A DNA stretch of 64,000 nt from Clostridium hydrogenum (GTDB lineage Bacteria; Bacillota; Clostridia; Clostridiales; Clostridiaceae), in assembly GCF_021432385.1 (NCBI RefSeq), contig NZ_JAEACT010000002.1, positions 2,338,501 through 2,402,500 on the forward strand, given 5' to 3'. The position numbers and the translations under genes were made by a program. A model generated the notes under the pieces. The model was not told where the DNA came from. It saw only the letters and a list, made by a program, of their open reading frames with translations, and searched no databases. Within the stretch, counting starts at the first letter, position 1. Each line of letters opens with the position of its first letter. Shown here piece after piece: positions 1-8,310 of the stretch.

Positions 1-312
1 GTAATTTACTTCCTCGCTGCCGAGGTTTGCCGGCTTATCCGTATGTTTTACTACAATAGGTCTGTTGTTCTTTACATTAATATATCTACCATCATTTTCA
101 ACAACAGCAATATGATAATATGGGTATCTTTCCATTGCTTTTTGAACACTATGCATAAGCATATCACCATCAACTATATCCTTCATAACAACCATAATTC
201 GTATAGTCTGTGGATCACGCTTGTTTGACGCATAGTATATTGCACTAGCTGCGCGATTTGGCAGAAGCATTTTTTCAGTGTTATTAAATAATTTGCATGT
301 TTTGTACTTCAT
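1..312 (-). CDS. Partial acyltransferase/condensation-like protein, N-terminal 104 residues
   Basis: The frame is open from an ATG at 310-312 to the window edge, so the C-terminus is missing. The visible part starts MKYKTCKLFNNTEKMLLPNR and contains a segment of the type QKAMERYPYYHIAVVE, which resembles the N-terminal lobe of alcohol acetyltransferase or condensation-domain proteins (CoA-dependent acyltransferase fold). The HHxxxD active site expected further on lies outside the window. An AGGAG stands 13 nt upstream, a rather long spacing. The start overlaps the end of a truncated reductase reading frame. Family assignment is from pattern memory and moderate. Confidence 0.5.
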   Translation of the reverse strand, partial: MKYKTCKLFNNTEKMLLPNRAASAIYYASNKRDPQTIRIMVVMKDIVDGDMLMHSVQKAMERYPYYHIAVVENDGRYINVKNNRPIVVKHTDKPANLGSEEVNY

Positions 313-448
313 AATCTTTTATTTTCTCCTTATTTTTCACTATGAGTTTTACTTTTAGCATATTCTTAATAAGATTACAAGTTTTTAAAAAAGTGCTATC
401 TTGTCCAGTATGTTTAATATTTGAAGCCGACATACAAACAATAGTCAT
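284..448 (-). pseudogene. Truncated NADPH-dependent FMN reductase/flavodoxin-like head
   Basis: A 54-codon frame with a good AGGAG ribosome site. Its first 30 residues (MTIVCMSASNIKHTGQDSTF and on) look like the N-terminus of flavodoxin-fold FMN reductases, where the SASN loop binds FMN phosphate. After about residue 31 the homology-like part stops and the frame runs on through the intergenic DNA into the next gene's start. This looks like a gene decapitated by deletion, with only its first beta-alpha unit left. The family call is an inference from one motif. Confidence 0.4.
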
Positions 449-532
449 ATTTTTTCTCCTGTAAAATAAATTTTAAAGTACATTTATAACCTATATTATT
501 ATTTTATCATAAATCTTAAACATCATATTAAA

Positions 533-566
533 GATAAACTACCTTGAAACTTCAAATACATTACTA
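533..566 (+). repeat. Half copy of the GATAAACC-ended hairpin repeat
   Basis: The sequence TAAAGATAAACTACC followed by TTGAAACTTCAAA matches, in inverted orientation, the right end of the 95-96 bp elements at 3051, 15807 and 40017. Only one half is recognisable. The rest of 449-642 is A+T-rich with nothing else I can identify. Confidence 0.4.
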
Positions 567-642
567 TTAATCTTGAAATTATCAATATATTATAAAACAA
601 TACAAAAAAGCACTCGAAAGGTACCTGTTAAATATTAAAAAC

Positions 643-1668
643 TTACTTTTTGAATATTATTTTTATAAGCTTTAATAAAATTAATACTAATGCAATTATA
701 AGAAGCCCTAAAACTAAAGAAATTCCTACTCCACCAGTAAATATACTTATTAATTTATATATATCAGAAATTTTACCTGTAGTTATTCTATAAATGCCTA
801 CCATTATAATTAGAACAATAAAGATTGTCATTGAAATTTCAAGATAAACTATAGCAAGTGCATTAGCAGGCGCTTTATGACTTGCCTTCCATCCAGCAGC
901 GGACTTCAATACCAATAGTGGTTTCTTATACCAACATATATTTTCTTCTAATAATATTTGTGGCATTTCTTCAATAAATGATTCAAACCTAAATTTACAA
1001 TAAACTAAAATAAAAAATTTAGCCAATACAATCGTCATTAAGTATTCAATAACAGCCATACATATAAGCGTCACTATCGCTGTAGTGTTCCCAGAAGTAT
1101 GTCTTGCCATAACTCCACCTATTAATATAATTCCAAAAGCTAATGGTCCTCCCACATACACGGCAGCATTATTGCTTGAATATTTCTTACCCTTTTTTCT
1201 AAAACATCCTTTTTTGATTAAATATACATATACATAAATGAATATAATTAGTGGAACAATGCCACCAATTAAAATTGCAGTTCCCACATTAGATATATAA
1301 TTAGGTACGTTTTGGTCTGCACAAAAAAAGAAAAAAATCTGATATCCTTCTATAGAAAATTTTAAAATCACTAAACAAATTGCAATCATTTTAGCTCTCT
1401 GGTATTTAAATGAATTTTTCAAATTAGTAAAAAAAACAGTAACCAAAACTTGCAAAACAAGCATTACCTGACTTAATCTAATAACTTTATTCCAAATTTG
1501 ATGATTAATACCTGTATTATTTTGAACGTCAACTGTTATTACTAAGGTCATAACAAACGCCCAAATAATTGAAGAAACAAAAAATCCAGGTATTATTTTT
1601 TTATCAAGTTTATTTTTCACAAATAAATTTAAACTATAAAAATCTTCTTCCTTACAATTCTTTAGCAT
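643..1668 (-). CDS. Multi-pass membrane protein, T7SS-associated, candidate immunity protein (paralogue 1)
   Basis: This 341-residue protein has about eight or nine hydrophobic segments spread over its whole length. It is a paralogue of the proteins at 1920-2966 and 4837-5922. All begin ML-K plus an acidic stretch ending in FY, share a motif CKFRF-SF-EE-P near residue 225, and share KAP--AL---YLE near residue 270. It stands at the distal end of the type VII secretion locus, downstream of a glycine-zipper effector candidate. Known pore-forming T7SS toxins of this kind (TspA, TelE) are neutralised by multi-pass membrane immunity proteins, and that role is my inference. The start ATG follows GGAGAAAAT. 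Confidence 0.7.
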   Translation of the reverse strand: MLKNCKEEDFYSLNLFVKNKLDKKIIPGFFVSSIIWAFVMTLVITVDVQNNTGINHQIWNKVIRLSQVMLVLQVLVTVFFTNLKNSFKYQRAKMIAICLVILKFSIEGYQIFFFFCADQNVPNYISNVGTAILIGGIVPLIIFIYVYVYLIKKGCFRKKGKKYSSNNAAVYVGGPLAFGIILIGGVMARHTSGNTTAIVTLICMAVIEYLMTIVLAKFFILVYCKFRFESFIEEMPQILLEENICWYKKPLLVLKSAAGWKASHKAPANALAIVYLEISMTIFIVLIIMVGIYRITTGKISDIYKLISIFTGGVGISLVLGLLIIALVLILLKLIKIIFKK

Positions 1669-1676
1669 ATTTTCTC

Positions 1677-1886
1677 CTATTTAAAAAGACTTTCTATCTT
1701 ATTTTTATCCCTATCTATGTTATTAAAATTTTCATACTTATATATAATAGGACCTGTTGCATAAAGCCCACTCCTAATTATCCTGTTTCTAAATTCAGCA
1801 GCAAATTCATACCATTCATTTCCTTTACATTTTATACTTGCACTTATTACATTGTTAAAAACTAATGGGCATCGTTTTATCTTCAT
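1677..1886 (-). pseudogene. Truncated copy of the T7SS-associated small soluble protein
   Basis: The first 57 or so residues are almost identical to those of the protein at 4394-4840 (MKI-RCPLVFNNVISASI, then GLYATGPIIYKYENFNNID). The similarity stops at that point and the frame ends 12 codons later. The full paralogue has 148 residues, so about 60 percent is missing. The break lies at a sequence (TTTTTATCCCTATCTATGT) that also occurs at 3000-3017, showing that these cassettes share breakpoints. Either a dead remnant or a short N-terminal domain protein. Confidence 0.6.
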
Positions 1887-1919
1887 TTTTTATTCTCCTT
1901 ATCTACTAATCAATTAGTT

Positions 1920-2966
1920 TCACTTATTAAACAATGCTTTTATGATTTTAAATAAAACTATCATAACAATAATCACTATAAAGCTCACAAACATTGAAAA
2001 TACAATTCCAGGAACACTTAGCAATTGGTATGAATACACTCTTCGAAAAGCAACTCCAAAAACAAATAAAGCTATTAAAGCAACATATATAATAATTGCA
2101 GTTTCAAAATAAGCCAATATCAATGCTATAATTGGAGCTTTTTCTTTAACCCTCCACCCAGCAAATGATTTTAAGGCTTTTATAGGCATTCTATACCACT
2201 TAAATACATTTGCTTTCATTGCTTTTATACTCTTTTTTATTATTACTGATTTTTTCTCTTTTTTTATCTCTGGCATTTCTTCTATAAATGACTTAAATCT
2301 AAATTTACAGTAACTATAAATTAAACTTTTAGGCAATGATGCTGCTATTATATACTGAATACCTATCAAACATGCAAGAAATATTAATGTTGAGGTAGTT
2401 TCAGAACTATGGTTCATAATAACCTTAACAGTCATTATACCTCCAAATACTAATGCATATGGATATTTACCAGTATCAATATCACAATAATTTTTCTTAC
2501 TAAAATCACCTTTCTTAACCTTTTTTATATACACAAAACTTGACACAATTAATAAGATAATACCTAAAAAAAATCCTAAAACAGCTGTATCTCTTAATTT
2601 ATTATAAAATTTATGAGATTCACATATAAGGAAAAAAAGTTGGTATCCTTCTAAAGATAATTTTAAAAGTAATAAACAACATACAACCGATTGAGCTTTC
2701 TGATGAATATATGAATTCTTAAAATTCATAAAAAAAACTGTTACAACAATTTGAATAGCTAATAATATCTGATTCGCTAAGACAACTTTACTCCAAAATC
2801 CATGATTAATATTTATATTACCTTTTAATTCAAGTGTTAACATTAAAGTATTAATAAAACTCCAAACATCTATTCCCCATAATCCACCTGATATTTTTTG
2901 GTCATATCCATCTCCTAATAATAATTTAAATCCATAAAAATCTTCTTCCTTACAATTATTTAGCAT
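1920..2966 (-). CDS. Multi-pass membrane protein, T7SS-associated, candidate immunity protein (paralogue 2)
   Basis: 348 residues with about eight hydrophobic segments. It carries the family signatures MLNNCKEEDFY at the start and CKFRFKSFIEEMP near residue 228, plus KAPIIALILAYFE. Relative to paralogue 1 it has a lysine-rich insertion of about 15 residues (KKEKKSVIIKKSIKAMKAN) after the CKFRF motif, predicted cytosolic. It lies in the same orientation as the effector and the other two copies. No known domain name comes to mind. An immunity or membrane-protection role is inferred from context only. Confidence 0.7.
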   Translation of the reverse strand: MLNNCKEEDFYGFKLLLGDGYDQKISGGLWGIDVWSFINTLMLTLELKGNININHGFWSKVVLANQILLAIQIVVTVFFMNFKNSYIHQKAQSVVCCLLLLKLSLEGYQLFFLICESHKFYNKLRDTAVLGFFLGIILLIVSSFVYIKKVKKGDFSKKNYCDIDTGKYPYALVFGGIMTVKVIMNHSSETTSTLIFLACLIGIQYIIAASLPKSLIYSYCKFRFKSFIEEMPEIKKEKKSVIIKKSIKAMKANVFKWYRMPIKALKSFAGWRVKEKAPIIALILAYFETAIIIYVALIALFVFGVAFRRVYSYQLLSVPGIVFSMFVSFIVIIVMIVLFKIIKALFNK

Positions 2967-3050
2967 ATTTTCTCCTATTTAAAAAGACTTCCTATTTTAT
3001 TTTTATCCCTATCTATGTAAACTTTAATTATTTTCATATTTAATTGTATA

Positions 3051-3145
3051 GATAAACTATTTCCACTACCAAAATCAATTTACATCACAATGTTCAAAAA
3101 TGGAATTTTAATACAAATTAATTTTGAAGTTTCAAGTAGTTTATC
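3051..3145. repeat. 95-bp GATAAACT-ended imperfect palindrome (diverged copy)
   Basis: Ends are GATAAACT and AGTTTATC in inverted orientation. The inside aligns with the elements at 15807-15902 and 40017-40112 (TACAAAT, TTGAAGTTTCA, then TTTATCTTTAG), but the central GGCATT stem has decayed. See the finding on this element family. Confidence 0.55.
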
Positions 3146-3154
3146 TTTAGAATC

Positions 3155-3206
3155 AGAGATAAGAGTAAAGTGAAGATAAATCCACATTCTCTCTACTCTT
3201 ATCTCT
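3155..3206. terminator. Hairpin with 13-bp perfect arms
   Basis: AGAGATAAGAGTA at 3155-3167 pairs with TACTCTTATCTCT at 3194-3206. There is no clear T-run on either side, so it may be a factor-independent terminator relic or simply a palindrome. It separates a repeat element from the WXG100 remnant. Confidence 0.4.
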
Positions 3207-3216
3207 AAAAGTTTTA

Positions 3217-3338
3217 TTATCTAAAAGCACTTGCATTGTTGTTTATTGCTGATTCTATTTGAATTTAGTTTGTTACTACGCTGTCTAAGAATTTTGAGTA
3301 TGAACCTACTACTTTTCTGAAATCTTCAAATATAACTT
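3217..3338 (-). pseudogene. WXG100 (Esx) gene remnant, C-terminal 40 codons
   Basis: On the minus strand this encodes FEDFRKVVGSYSKFLDSVVT and then, after a stop, IQIESAINNNASAFR. It is almost the same as the C-terminus of the WXG100 protein at 7955-8257. The codon for the tyrosine of the YxxxE secretion motif has become TAA (3265-3267). Nothing upstream of about 3338 matches, so the helical hairpin with the WXG turn is lost. Confidence 0.8.
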
Positions 3339-3347
3339 AACTTTAAA

Positions 3348-3766
3348 TTATTCAAATTTATTTTTCAGCATATTACAAATATTCTCCAAGTTTTCTCTCT
3401 GTTTATTGATAGTTACAACTCTTTTATTTATTTTTAATTTTATTTTTAATTTACTTCCACCTTGTATCCATATTTTTTTCATAATCCAAAAAAATAATTT
3501 GATATTTTTATATTAGTTATGTCTTTATACTCAATTGTTTTAGTTTCTATTGGTTTTGCAAGCATATTTATACGAACCATAATTAATTTTTTATCATCAA
3601 AACCCAAAATATGGTATTTACTTAAAAATACTGCTATTATATTACCAAACAGCATAGTTTATCCAAATGTCGCTGTTGTAAGACCATAGCAGTAATACAT
3701 TGCTTGTTCATCATCTTATTGAAATGGTTGTAATACCTCTTTTATAGTACTATCATTAATTTTCAT
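3348..3766 (-). pseudogene. Broken PH-like domain protein (YokE type)
   Basis: An ATG at 3764-3766 with AGGAG upstream opens a frame of about 139 codons interrupted by two TAA stops (after codon 16 and about 20 codons later), and then by a one-base shift in the poly-T run near 3474-3482. Read through, it gives segments such as ILGFDDKKLIMVRINMLAKP, then KTIEYKDITNIKI and ending in RENLENICNMLKNKFE. The alternating beta strands and C-terminal helix resemble bacterial PH (YokE-like) proteins. Several independent lesions mark it as an old pseudogene rather than a sequencing error. Confidence 0.6.
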
Positions 3767-3837
3767 TATGAATTTCTCCTTCTGTTTTAAAGCTATATAA
3801 AGGGTGAGCTTCCACAACTTCTTTTCATAAAAGCTTA

Positions 3838-4389
3838 TTATCTAAACACACTTGCATTATCTATTTTATTCTTATATATTTCTTTAATTTTTAAATTTTT
3901 TATATCAGTTAGTGATTCTTGTACACTTTTTTCATCTTCCTTATCAGAATCAGAAATCACTCCAATTTTTATAATTACATACTGCATTGTTTTATCTCCT
4001 GATAGAACATGAAATATTGGAGTTACCTGCTTTAATTTATTTTCATCAATATAATTTAACAAAGCTACATATGCTATTTCTGTATTTTTTTCAAAATTAG
4101 CAAACATATAAATAGAAACCATATTTTCTATACTAAAATAGCTATAAAAACACATATCATTATCAATTTCGAACTTATCTTGTTCAATAGGCATAAATAA
4201 TTCGACATCCATCATTTTATCCATTGGAATATTATTAAGAGAATAAAATAATGGACCTTTTATTATTGCTCCTTTTCTATCTATATCATTGAGGAATTCT
4301 TTTATTGCTTTATCCATATCTTCATAATAAAAGTGGTACTTTTTTGAAACTACATTTGTAAATCTAATTGAATCATTTGGGTTAATCAT
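3838..4389 (-). CDS. T7SS-associated small soluble protein, DUF5085-like (183 aa)
   Basis: Soluble, acidic, with no membrane segment or signal peptide. It looks distantly related to the neighbouring 148-residue protein: both have the pattern GP-I/L-FY/YKY...N--ID/PMD, then a strand like FYLPV/LFMPIE. The fold may be the GyrI-like/DUF5085 type found near T7SS toxin genes. That name is from memory and unsure. The start has GGGAAGTGAT upstream, and only 4 nt separate it from the previous stop. Oddly, its last codons (DNASVFR) and the DNA after the stop match the 3' end of the WXG100 gene at 7955, suggesting a recombined tail. Confidence 0.6.
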   Translation of the reverse strand: MINPNDSIRFTNVVSKKYHFYYEDMDKAIKEFLNDIDRKGAIIKGPLFYSLNNIPMDKMMDVELFMPIEQDKFEIDNDMCFYSYFSIENMVSIYMFANFEKNTEIAYVALLNYIDENKLKQVTPIFHVLSGDKTMQYVIIKIGVISDSDKEDEKSVQESLTDIKNLKIKEIYKNKIDNASVFR

Positions 4390-4393
4390 ACTA

Positions 4394-4840
4394 TCACTTC
4401 CCTACTATTGGAGCATAAATATCTATAATTCCGCCGCCATATACATCTAAATAAATGTTATAAAATGGTTCCTCTAATTTGCATTCATTCGCTATTGCAC
4501 ATGCTTTAAGTATCTTGTTATCTTTTTCAATATCCTCATCTAAATCTGCATGTCTTATAGCTAGTCCATCTTCAAATTTCCACAACTTATAAAAATTAAA
4601 TGTATCATTTTCTTCTATATTAATTGGCTCATTAACTGGTAAATAAAATGTGAATTTAACTTCATCATCTATATTATTAAAATTTTCATACTTATATATA
4701 ATAGGACCTGTTGCATAAAGCCCACTCCTAATTATCCTGTTTCTAAATTCAGCAGCAAATTTATACCACTCATTTACTTTGCAGTTTATACTTGCACTTA
4801 TTACATTGTTAAAAACTAATGGACATCGTCTTATCTTCAT
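4394..4840 (-). CDS. T7SS-associated small soluble protein, DUF5085-like (148 aa)
   Basis: 148 residues, soluble, starting MKIRRCPLVFNNVISASI with a central GLYATGPIIYKYENF and FTFYLPVNEPI. It overlaps the end of the membrane protein gene at 4837 by 4 nt (ATGA-type junction), so the two are translationally coupled. A truncated second copy sits at 1677-1886. The pairing of one membrane protein with one such soluble protein recurs in this array, suggesting a two-part module. Function unknown. A chaperone or accessory immunity role is a guess. Confidence 0.6.
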   Translation of the reverse strand: MKIRRCPLVFNNVISASINCKVNEWYKFAAEFRNRIIRSGLYATGPIIYKYENFNNIDDEVKFTFYLPVNEPINIEENDTFNFYKLWKFEDGLAIRHADLDEDIEKDNKILKACAIANECKLEEPFYNIYLDVYGGGIIDIYAPIVGK

Positions 4841-5922
4841 TTTTTAATTCTTCTCCCTTTAAATATTACATTTATAAGTTTAAATAAAATTAACATTGGC
4901 ACGATTATAAAAAGTCCTAGTGAAAAAGAAACTTCTACTGCATCAATAATCAATTCTATTAATTTATATATAGCAATTTCGCCTATAATTATTTTGCGAA
5001 TCCCTCCCAACATTAAAACAACAAAAATTATCATTGAGGCCTCAAGATAAATTGCAATAAGCGCAGTAAAGGGAGCTTTTTCTTTTACCTTCCATCCAGT
5101 AATAGACTTTAATACGGCTATAGGTTTATTGCACCAATAACGTAAGTCTTCATTTATATGTTCATCCTTTAATTCTTTTAACCATGCTTTTGGTATTTCT
5201 TCAGTAAATGATTTGAATCTAAATTTGCAATAAGCTAATAAAAAAAACTCTGGCCATGCCATTGCTATGCCATACTGAACTAAAACAATAAATACTAAAA
5301 TAATTATTAATCCAAATATTGGGGTATTTTCATCACTAGAAGCAGATAAATTTCTCGATATATTTCCTACTATAAGTACAATTCCATATATTAAAGGAAT
5401 ACTAAAATGCAATTTTGAATTAGAAAAATCATATAAATATCTTCCTCCCTTCCTGAACATTCCCCTTCTTACTCTAACTACTCCCCTAATTGTAGATAAA
5501 ATCAAATATACAAATCCACCTAGTAAAAAAAGCCATCCAATATCAAACATATAACTAGGTGCATGCTTATCCTCACAAGCTAAAAAGTAAAATGGATATG
5601 CATCTATTGATATTTTTATTGAAATAATATTTAGCCACACTGCTTGAAATCTTTGATGTTTAAATGATTTTTTCGTTCCCCAATATAAAAATGTAATTAT
5701 TGCTTGAATTATCAATAATATTAGCATAACATTGATAATTTTATGCCAAATTGGATTTGTAATATTTTTATTCTTGTACGATCCAGAAACACAAACAGCT
5801 GTAAATATGGCACTAACTGCAAAGGAAGCTATAAAAAACGCTGCAATTCCAGCTGGATTTAGCCTATCTTCTGATACATCTTTTAATTCATAGAAATCGC
5901 TTTCTGAATATTTTTTTAACAT
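4837..5922 (-). CDS. Multi-pass membrane protein, candidate immunity to the adjacent effector (paralogue 3)
   Basis: 361 residues from the ATG at 5920-5922 (MLKKYSESDFYELKD), chosen because it aligns with the starts of the two paralogues and has GGTGA upstream; a TTG at 5946 would add eight residues. It has about eight hydrophobic segments, CKFRFKSFTEEIP near residue 235, and KAPFTALIAIYLE. It is the copy closest to the glycine-zipper protein (17 nt after its stop), which makes it the most likely cognate immunity protein. The C-terminus ends in basic residues (FKGRRIKK), predicted cytosolic. Confidence 0.7.
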   Translation of the reverse strand: MLKKYSESDFYELKDVSEDRLNPAGIAAFFIASFAVSAIFTAVCVSGSYKNKNITNPIWHKIINVMLILLIIQAIITFLYWGTKKSFKHQRFQAVWLNIISIKISIDAYPFYFLACEDKHAPSYMFDIGWLFLLGGFVYLILSTIRGVVRVRRGMFRKGGRYLYDFSNSKLHFSIPLIYGIVLIVGNISRNLSASSDENTPIFGLIIILVFIVLVQYGIAMAWPEFFLLAYCKFRFKSFTEEIPKAWLKELKDEHINEDLRYWCNKPIAVLKSITGWKVKEKAPFTALIAIYLEASMIIFVVLMLGGIRKIIIGEIAIYKLIELIIDAVEVSFSLGLFIIVPMLILFKLINVIFKGRRIKK

Positions 5923-5939
5923 AAACAAGTTCACCAACT

Positions 5940-7241
5940 TTACCAAAAATATTTTCCTATTTTATCTTTTACCCATCCACCAAATTTTTCTGCTGATTTT
6001 ACAGTATCCTTTACTTCATCCTTAGTACGATCTACAATACTTTCAGGTGGTGGCCCTCCAAACTTGTAATTCATACCCATATTGGCTAGTGCACCTACTC
6101 CTACACCAACTACAGTACCCAATGGTGGCAAGAAAAAGGAACCAACAGCAGCCCCTGTTGCCATAGCAGCTGAGCCAGTACCTAAATCGACTCCCACATC
6201 TATTACGGTATCTTGTACTTTTTCCCCCATACTTCTATTTGCATTCGCACCATAAAATTCTCCATAAGCATCATCACCTACAGTTAATAAAATTCCAACT
6301 GGTCCTGCAAATTTACCTGCTTTTGTTAGTAACGAGGCATCCTTATCAATATTTTTAATTCCTGCAAATGCTTCTTTAACATTCATATTTTCTTTAAAGG
6401 TATTTGCCCAGGTATCTCCTCCTACTTTTAACGGATTCTTTCCAATATTACCAATATAATTATCCAATGATCCCATTTTAGTATTTAAAAACTTATTAGT
6501 ATTCCTTTTGAAAAAACCCTTATCTGCTTTACTGTAAAGTGGAACACCGTCATTTACCAAGTCTTTTACAAAGTCTTTATTCCACTTCCACTTTCCACCT
6601 AGCCCATCTTTTAGTAAACCTCTATAATATGAAAAATCTGCTTGATTTTCTATTCCACCATTAACAACCTTAATCCATATTTGTCCATTTTGCTTAAACA
6701 GCTTAAATTGCATACCATCATTTGTAATTAAAAACTTTTCGGAATTCATATTAGATAATCCTGTAACCCCTACTAGCGTATATGAAATTTTTTGTTCTCT
6801 TTTTGCATCTTCTATTTCTGACCCTATATCTTCAAAATTTTCATTGCCAGCTTCATATATTTCTTCATTTAACGCTGAATTGCCCGGCACATCATACATC
6901 ATGCCTCTCCACTCTAATGCAAACTCTCCTCCATATTCTATATTCCATAAAGCTATTAACTCTTCTGCTTCTTTATTTACCTTGGTTTCTGCTTTTTCAT
7001 ACCTATCCATGGAATCATCTATAAACTTCTCTAACATTTTCAATTTTGTTTCTATAGACTTTGCCTCGTTATATGCACTGCTTAATCTTGAGCCTATATT
7101 TTTTCTTGCAGTTATTCTACTGTCTAAGTTACCTCGTACTGAATTTATACTATCTGCTATACTTGACATTTTTGTGGAATCTGGTCCAAGTTTACTGCTT
7201 AATCTTTTAACTTCACTAATTTTTATTTCAAGCCGCGACAA
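5940..7241 (-). CDS. Candidate T7SS effector with helical ESX-like head and C-terminal glycine zipper
   Basis: 433 residues from TTG at 7239-7241, preceded at good spacing by GGAGGTGA; the upstream TTG at 7256 lies inside that ribosome site. Residues 1-100 are heptad-rich helix (SRLEIKISEVKRLSSKLG and on), like the targeting heads of LXG/ESX substrates. The middle has a beta-rich segment (QFKLFKQNGQIWIKVVNGG). Residues 350-390 are a glycine zipper, with pieces such as GSAAMATGAAVGSFF and GTVVGVGVGALANMG, followed by an amphipathic lysine-rich tail ending in YFW. TspA and TelE are T7SS toxins with such zippers that permeabilise membranes. Toxic activity here is inferred. No nuclease or NADase motif is seen. 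Confidence 0.6.
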   Translation of the reverse strand: MSRLEIKISEVKRLSSKLGPDSTKMSSIADSINSVRGNLDSRITARKNIGSRLSSAYNEAKSIETKLKMLEKFIDDSMDRYEKAETKVNKEAEELIALWNIEYGGEFALEWRGMMYDVPGNSALNEEIYEAGNENFEDIGSEIEDAKREQKISYTLVGVTGLSNMNSEKFLITNDGMQFKLFKQNGQIWIKVVNGGIENQADFSYYRGLLKDGLGGKWKWNKDFVKDLVNDGVPLYSKADKGFFKRNTNKFLNTKMGSLDNYIGNIGKNPLKVGGDTWANTFKENMNVKEAFAGIKNIDKDASLLTKAGKFAGPVGILLTVGDDAYGEFYGANANRSMGEKVQDTVIDVGVDLGTGSAAMATGAAVGSFFLPPLGTVVGVGVGALANMGMNYKFGGPPPESIVDRTKDEVKDTVKSAEKFGGWVKDKIGKYFW

Positions 7242-7259
7242 AATAATCACCTCCAATTT

Positions 7260-7571
7260 TTAATTTGCTTTTGCCTCCGCTGCCTTTGCTTCTGCCTCTC
7301 TTCTCCTTTCTTCCGCTTCCTCTTCTTCTCTTCTTATTTCCTCTGCAGTGGTTACTATATCATTGCTTAAGGTTTGAAGCTCATTTATCGATGAACTCAT
7401 TTGCCCCATAATTTTGTCAACATCTAAATTTAAACTCATTATTTCAATTGACTTCCAACTACTATCAATTCCATTCCTTATACTGTCTACATCCTTTTTT
7501 ACATCACTAGCTTCATTAGAATTATTAGTTAATTTACTAGCTTCCGAACTTGCTACTGAAACATTAATCAC
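7260..7571 (-). CDS. Small helical ESX-like partner of the effector
   Basis: 103 residues from GTG at 7569-7571, which has GGGAGGGA just upstream; the longer reading to 7604 is not supported by a ribosome site. It is almost all helix: residues 1-75 contain one SSWKS turn, like the W-x-G bend of ESX proteins, and the last 25 residues are an E/R/A-rich charged helix (REEEEAEERRREAEAKAAEA). Position directly before the effector (18 nt) fits the LXG-associated small proteins (Lap-like, DUF3130/DUF5082/DUF5344 groups) that bind the effector head for export. Family choice is uncertain. Confidence 0.6.
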   Translation of the reverse strand: MINVSVASSEASKLTNNSNEASDVKKDVDSIRNGIDSSWKSIEIMSLNLDVDKIMGQMSSSINELQTLSNDIVTTAEEIRREEEEAEERRREAEAKAAEAKAN

Positions 7572-7786
7572 TAAAATCCCTCCCCGCTTTATATTTTTTA
7601 TCATCTATGTAAATTTTAATTATTTTCATATTTAATTATAGATACACAAACTGGAGTTTGAATTAGAGTACAACTCACAGAGCACAGTGTACAGTGAATG
7701 ATGATTTACCTTTCGATTCTTTCAGGTAAATCTTAAACTTAAATGTTGTCAGCTTCGCTGAGCACCATATATGGTACGATTGCATA

Positions 7787-7885
7787 AGCAATAAAAAAAT
7801 AAGTTTTTAGATTTTCTACGCTCGCGTAGAAAAATCATCCTTCATTGTACTCTGTACTCTGTACTCCGTACTCTGAGTTAAATTC
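7787..7885. repeat. About 99-bp repeat with GTACTCT heptamers (copy 1)
   Basis: It consists of an A-rich start, a short hairpin (TCTACGCTCGCGTAGA) and four tandem heptamers GTACTCT (one GTACTCC) at 7847-7874. The same block with the same order occurs at 48474-48573, 40 kb away. The rest of 7605-7954 has no gene. The stretch at 7600-7648 repeats sequence found at 3006-3056. Confidence 0.75.
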
Positions 7886-7954
7886 TAATTTGTCAGGATA
7901 AACTCAGTATTTATAATTTCGATTTTTCAGATATTATATCCATATAATGTTTTA

Positions 7955-8257
7955 TTATCTAAAAGCACTTGCATTGTTATTTATTGCTGATTCTGTTTGA
8001 GTGTAGTTTGTTACTACGCTGTCTAAGAATTTTGAGTATGAATCTACTACTTTTCTGTAATCTTCAAACTTTGGTGCTAATGCGTTAAATTTTTCTCTAA
8101 CTGTATTTCCTGAATCACTCTGCCATGTTCCTGATAAATCATTTATTTCTTTTTTTATTTCCTCAAGTTTTTGTGTTAATCCTTGATTTAATGTTCTTAT
8201 TGTTGATGCTGTTTTTGATACCTCTGCAAAAGAAATCTTAATTCCATCTGCTGCCAT
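7955..8257 (-). CDS. WXG100 family (Esx) protein with WQS turn and YxxxE tail
   Basis: 100 residues, the standard length. Two helices flank GTWQSDSG near residue 45, where S replaces the usual G of WXG. Residues YTQTE near position 86 fit the YxxxD/E export signal. Such proteins are secreted as dimers by the EssC motor and are needed for secretion of larger substrates. It lies downstream of the second Esx gene with a 53-nt gap and is followed by the repeat-bearing spacer. The last 40 codons have been copied to 3217-3338. Confidence 0.93.
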   Translation of the reverse strand: MAADGIKISFAEVSKTASTIRTLNQGLTQKLEEIKKEINDLSGTWQSDSGNTVREKFNALAPKFEDYRKVVDSYSKFLDSVVTNYTQTESAINNNASAFR

Positions 8258-8310
8258 TTTTTATTCCCTCTTTCTTTATTTTTTGTTAATGATTTTATTC
8301 GAGTTGTCTG

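Noticed and set aside
6782..7263. Two overlapping plus-strand frames
   Set aside because: They are antisense to the effector gene, whose codon pattern and ribosome site are clear.
7847..7874. CRISPR array suspected from regular heptamers
   Set aside because: Seven-base units without spacers; no cas genes in the window.
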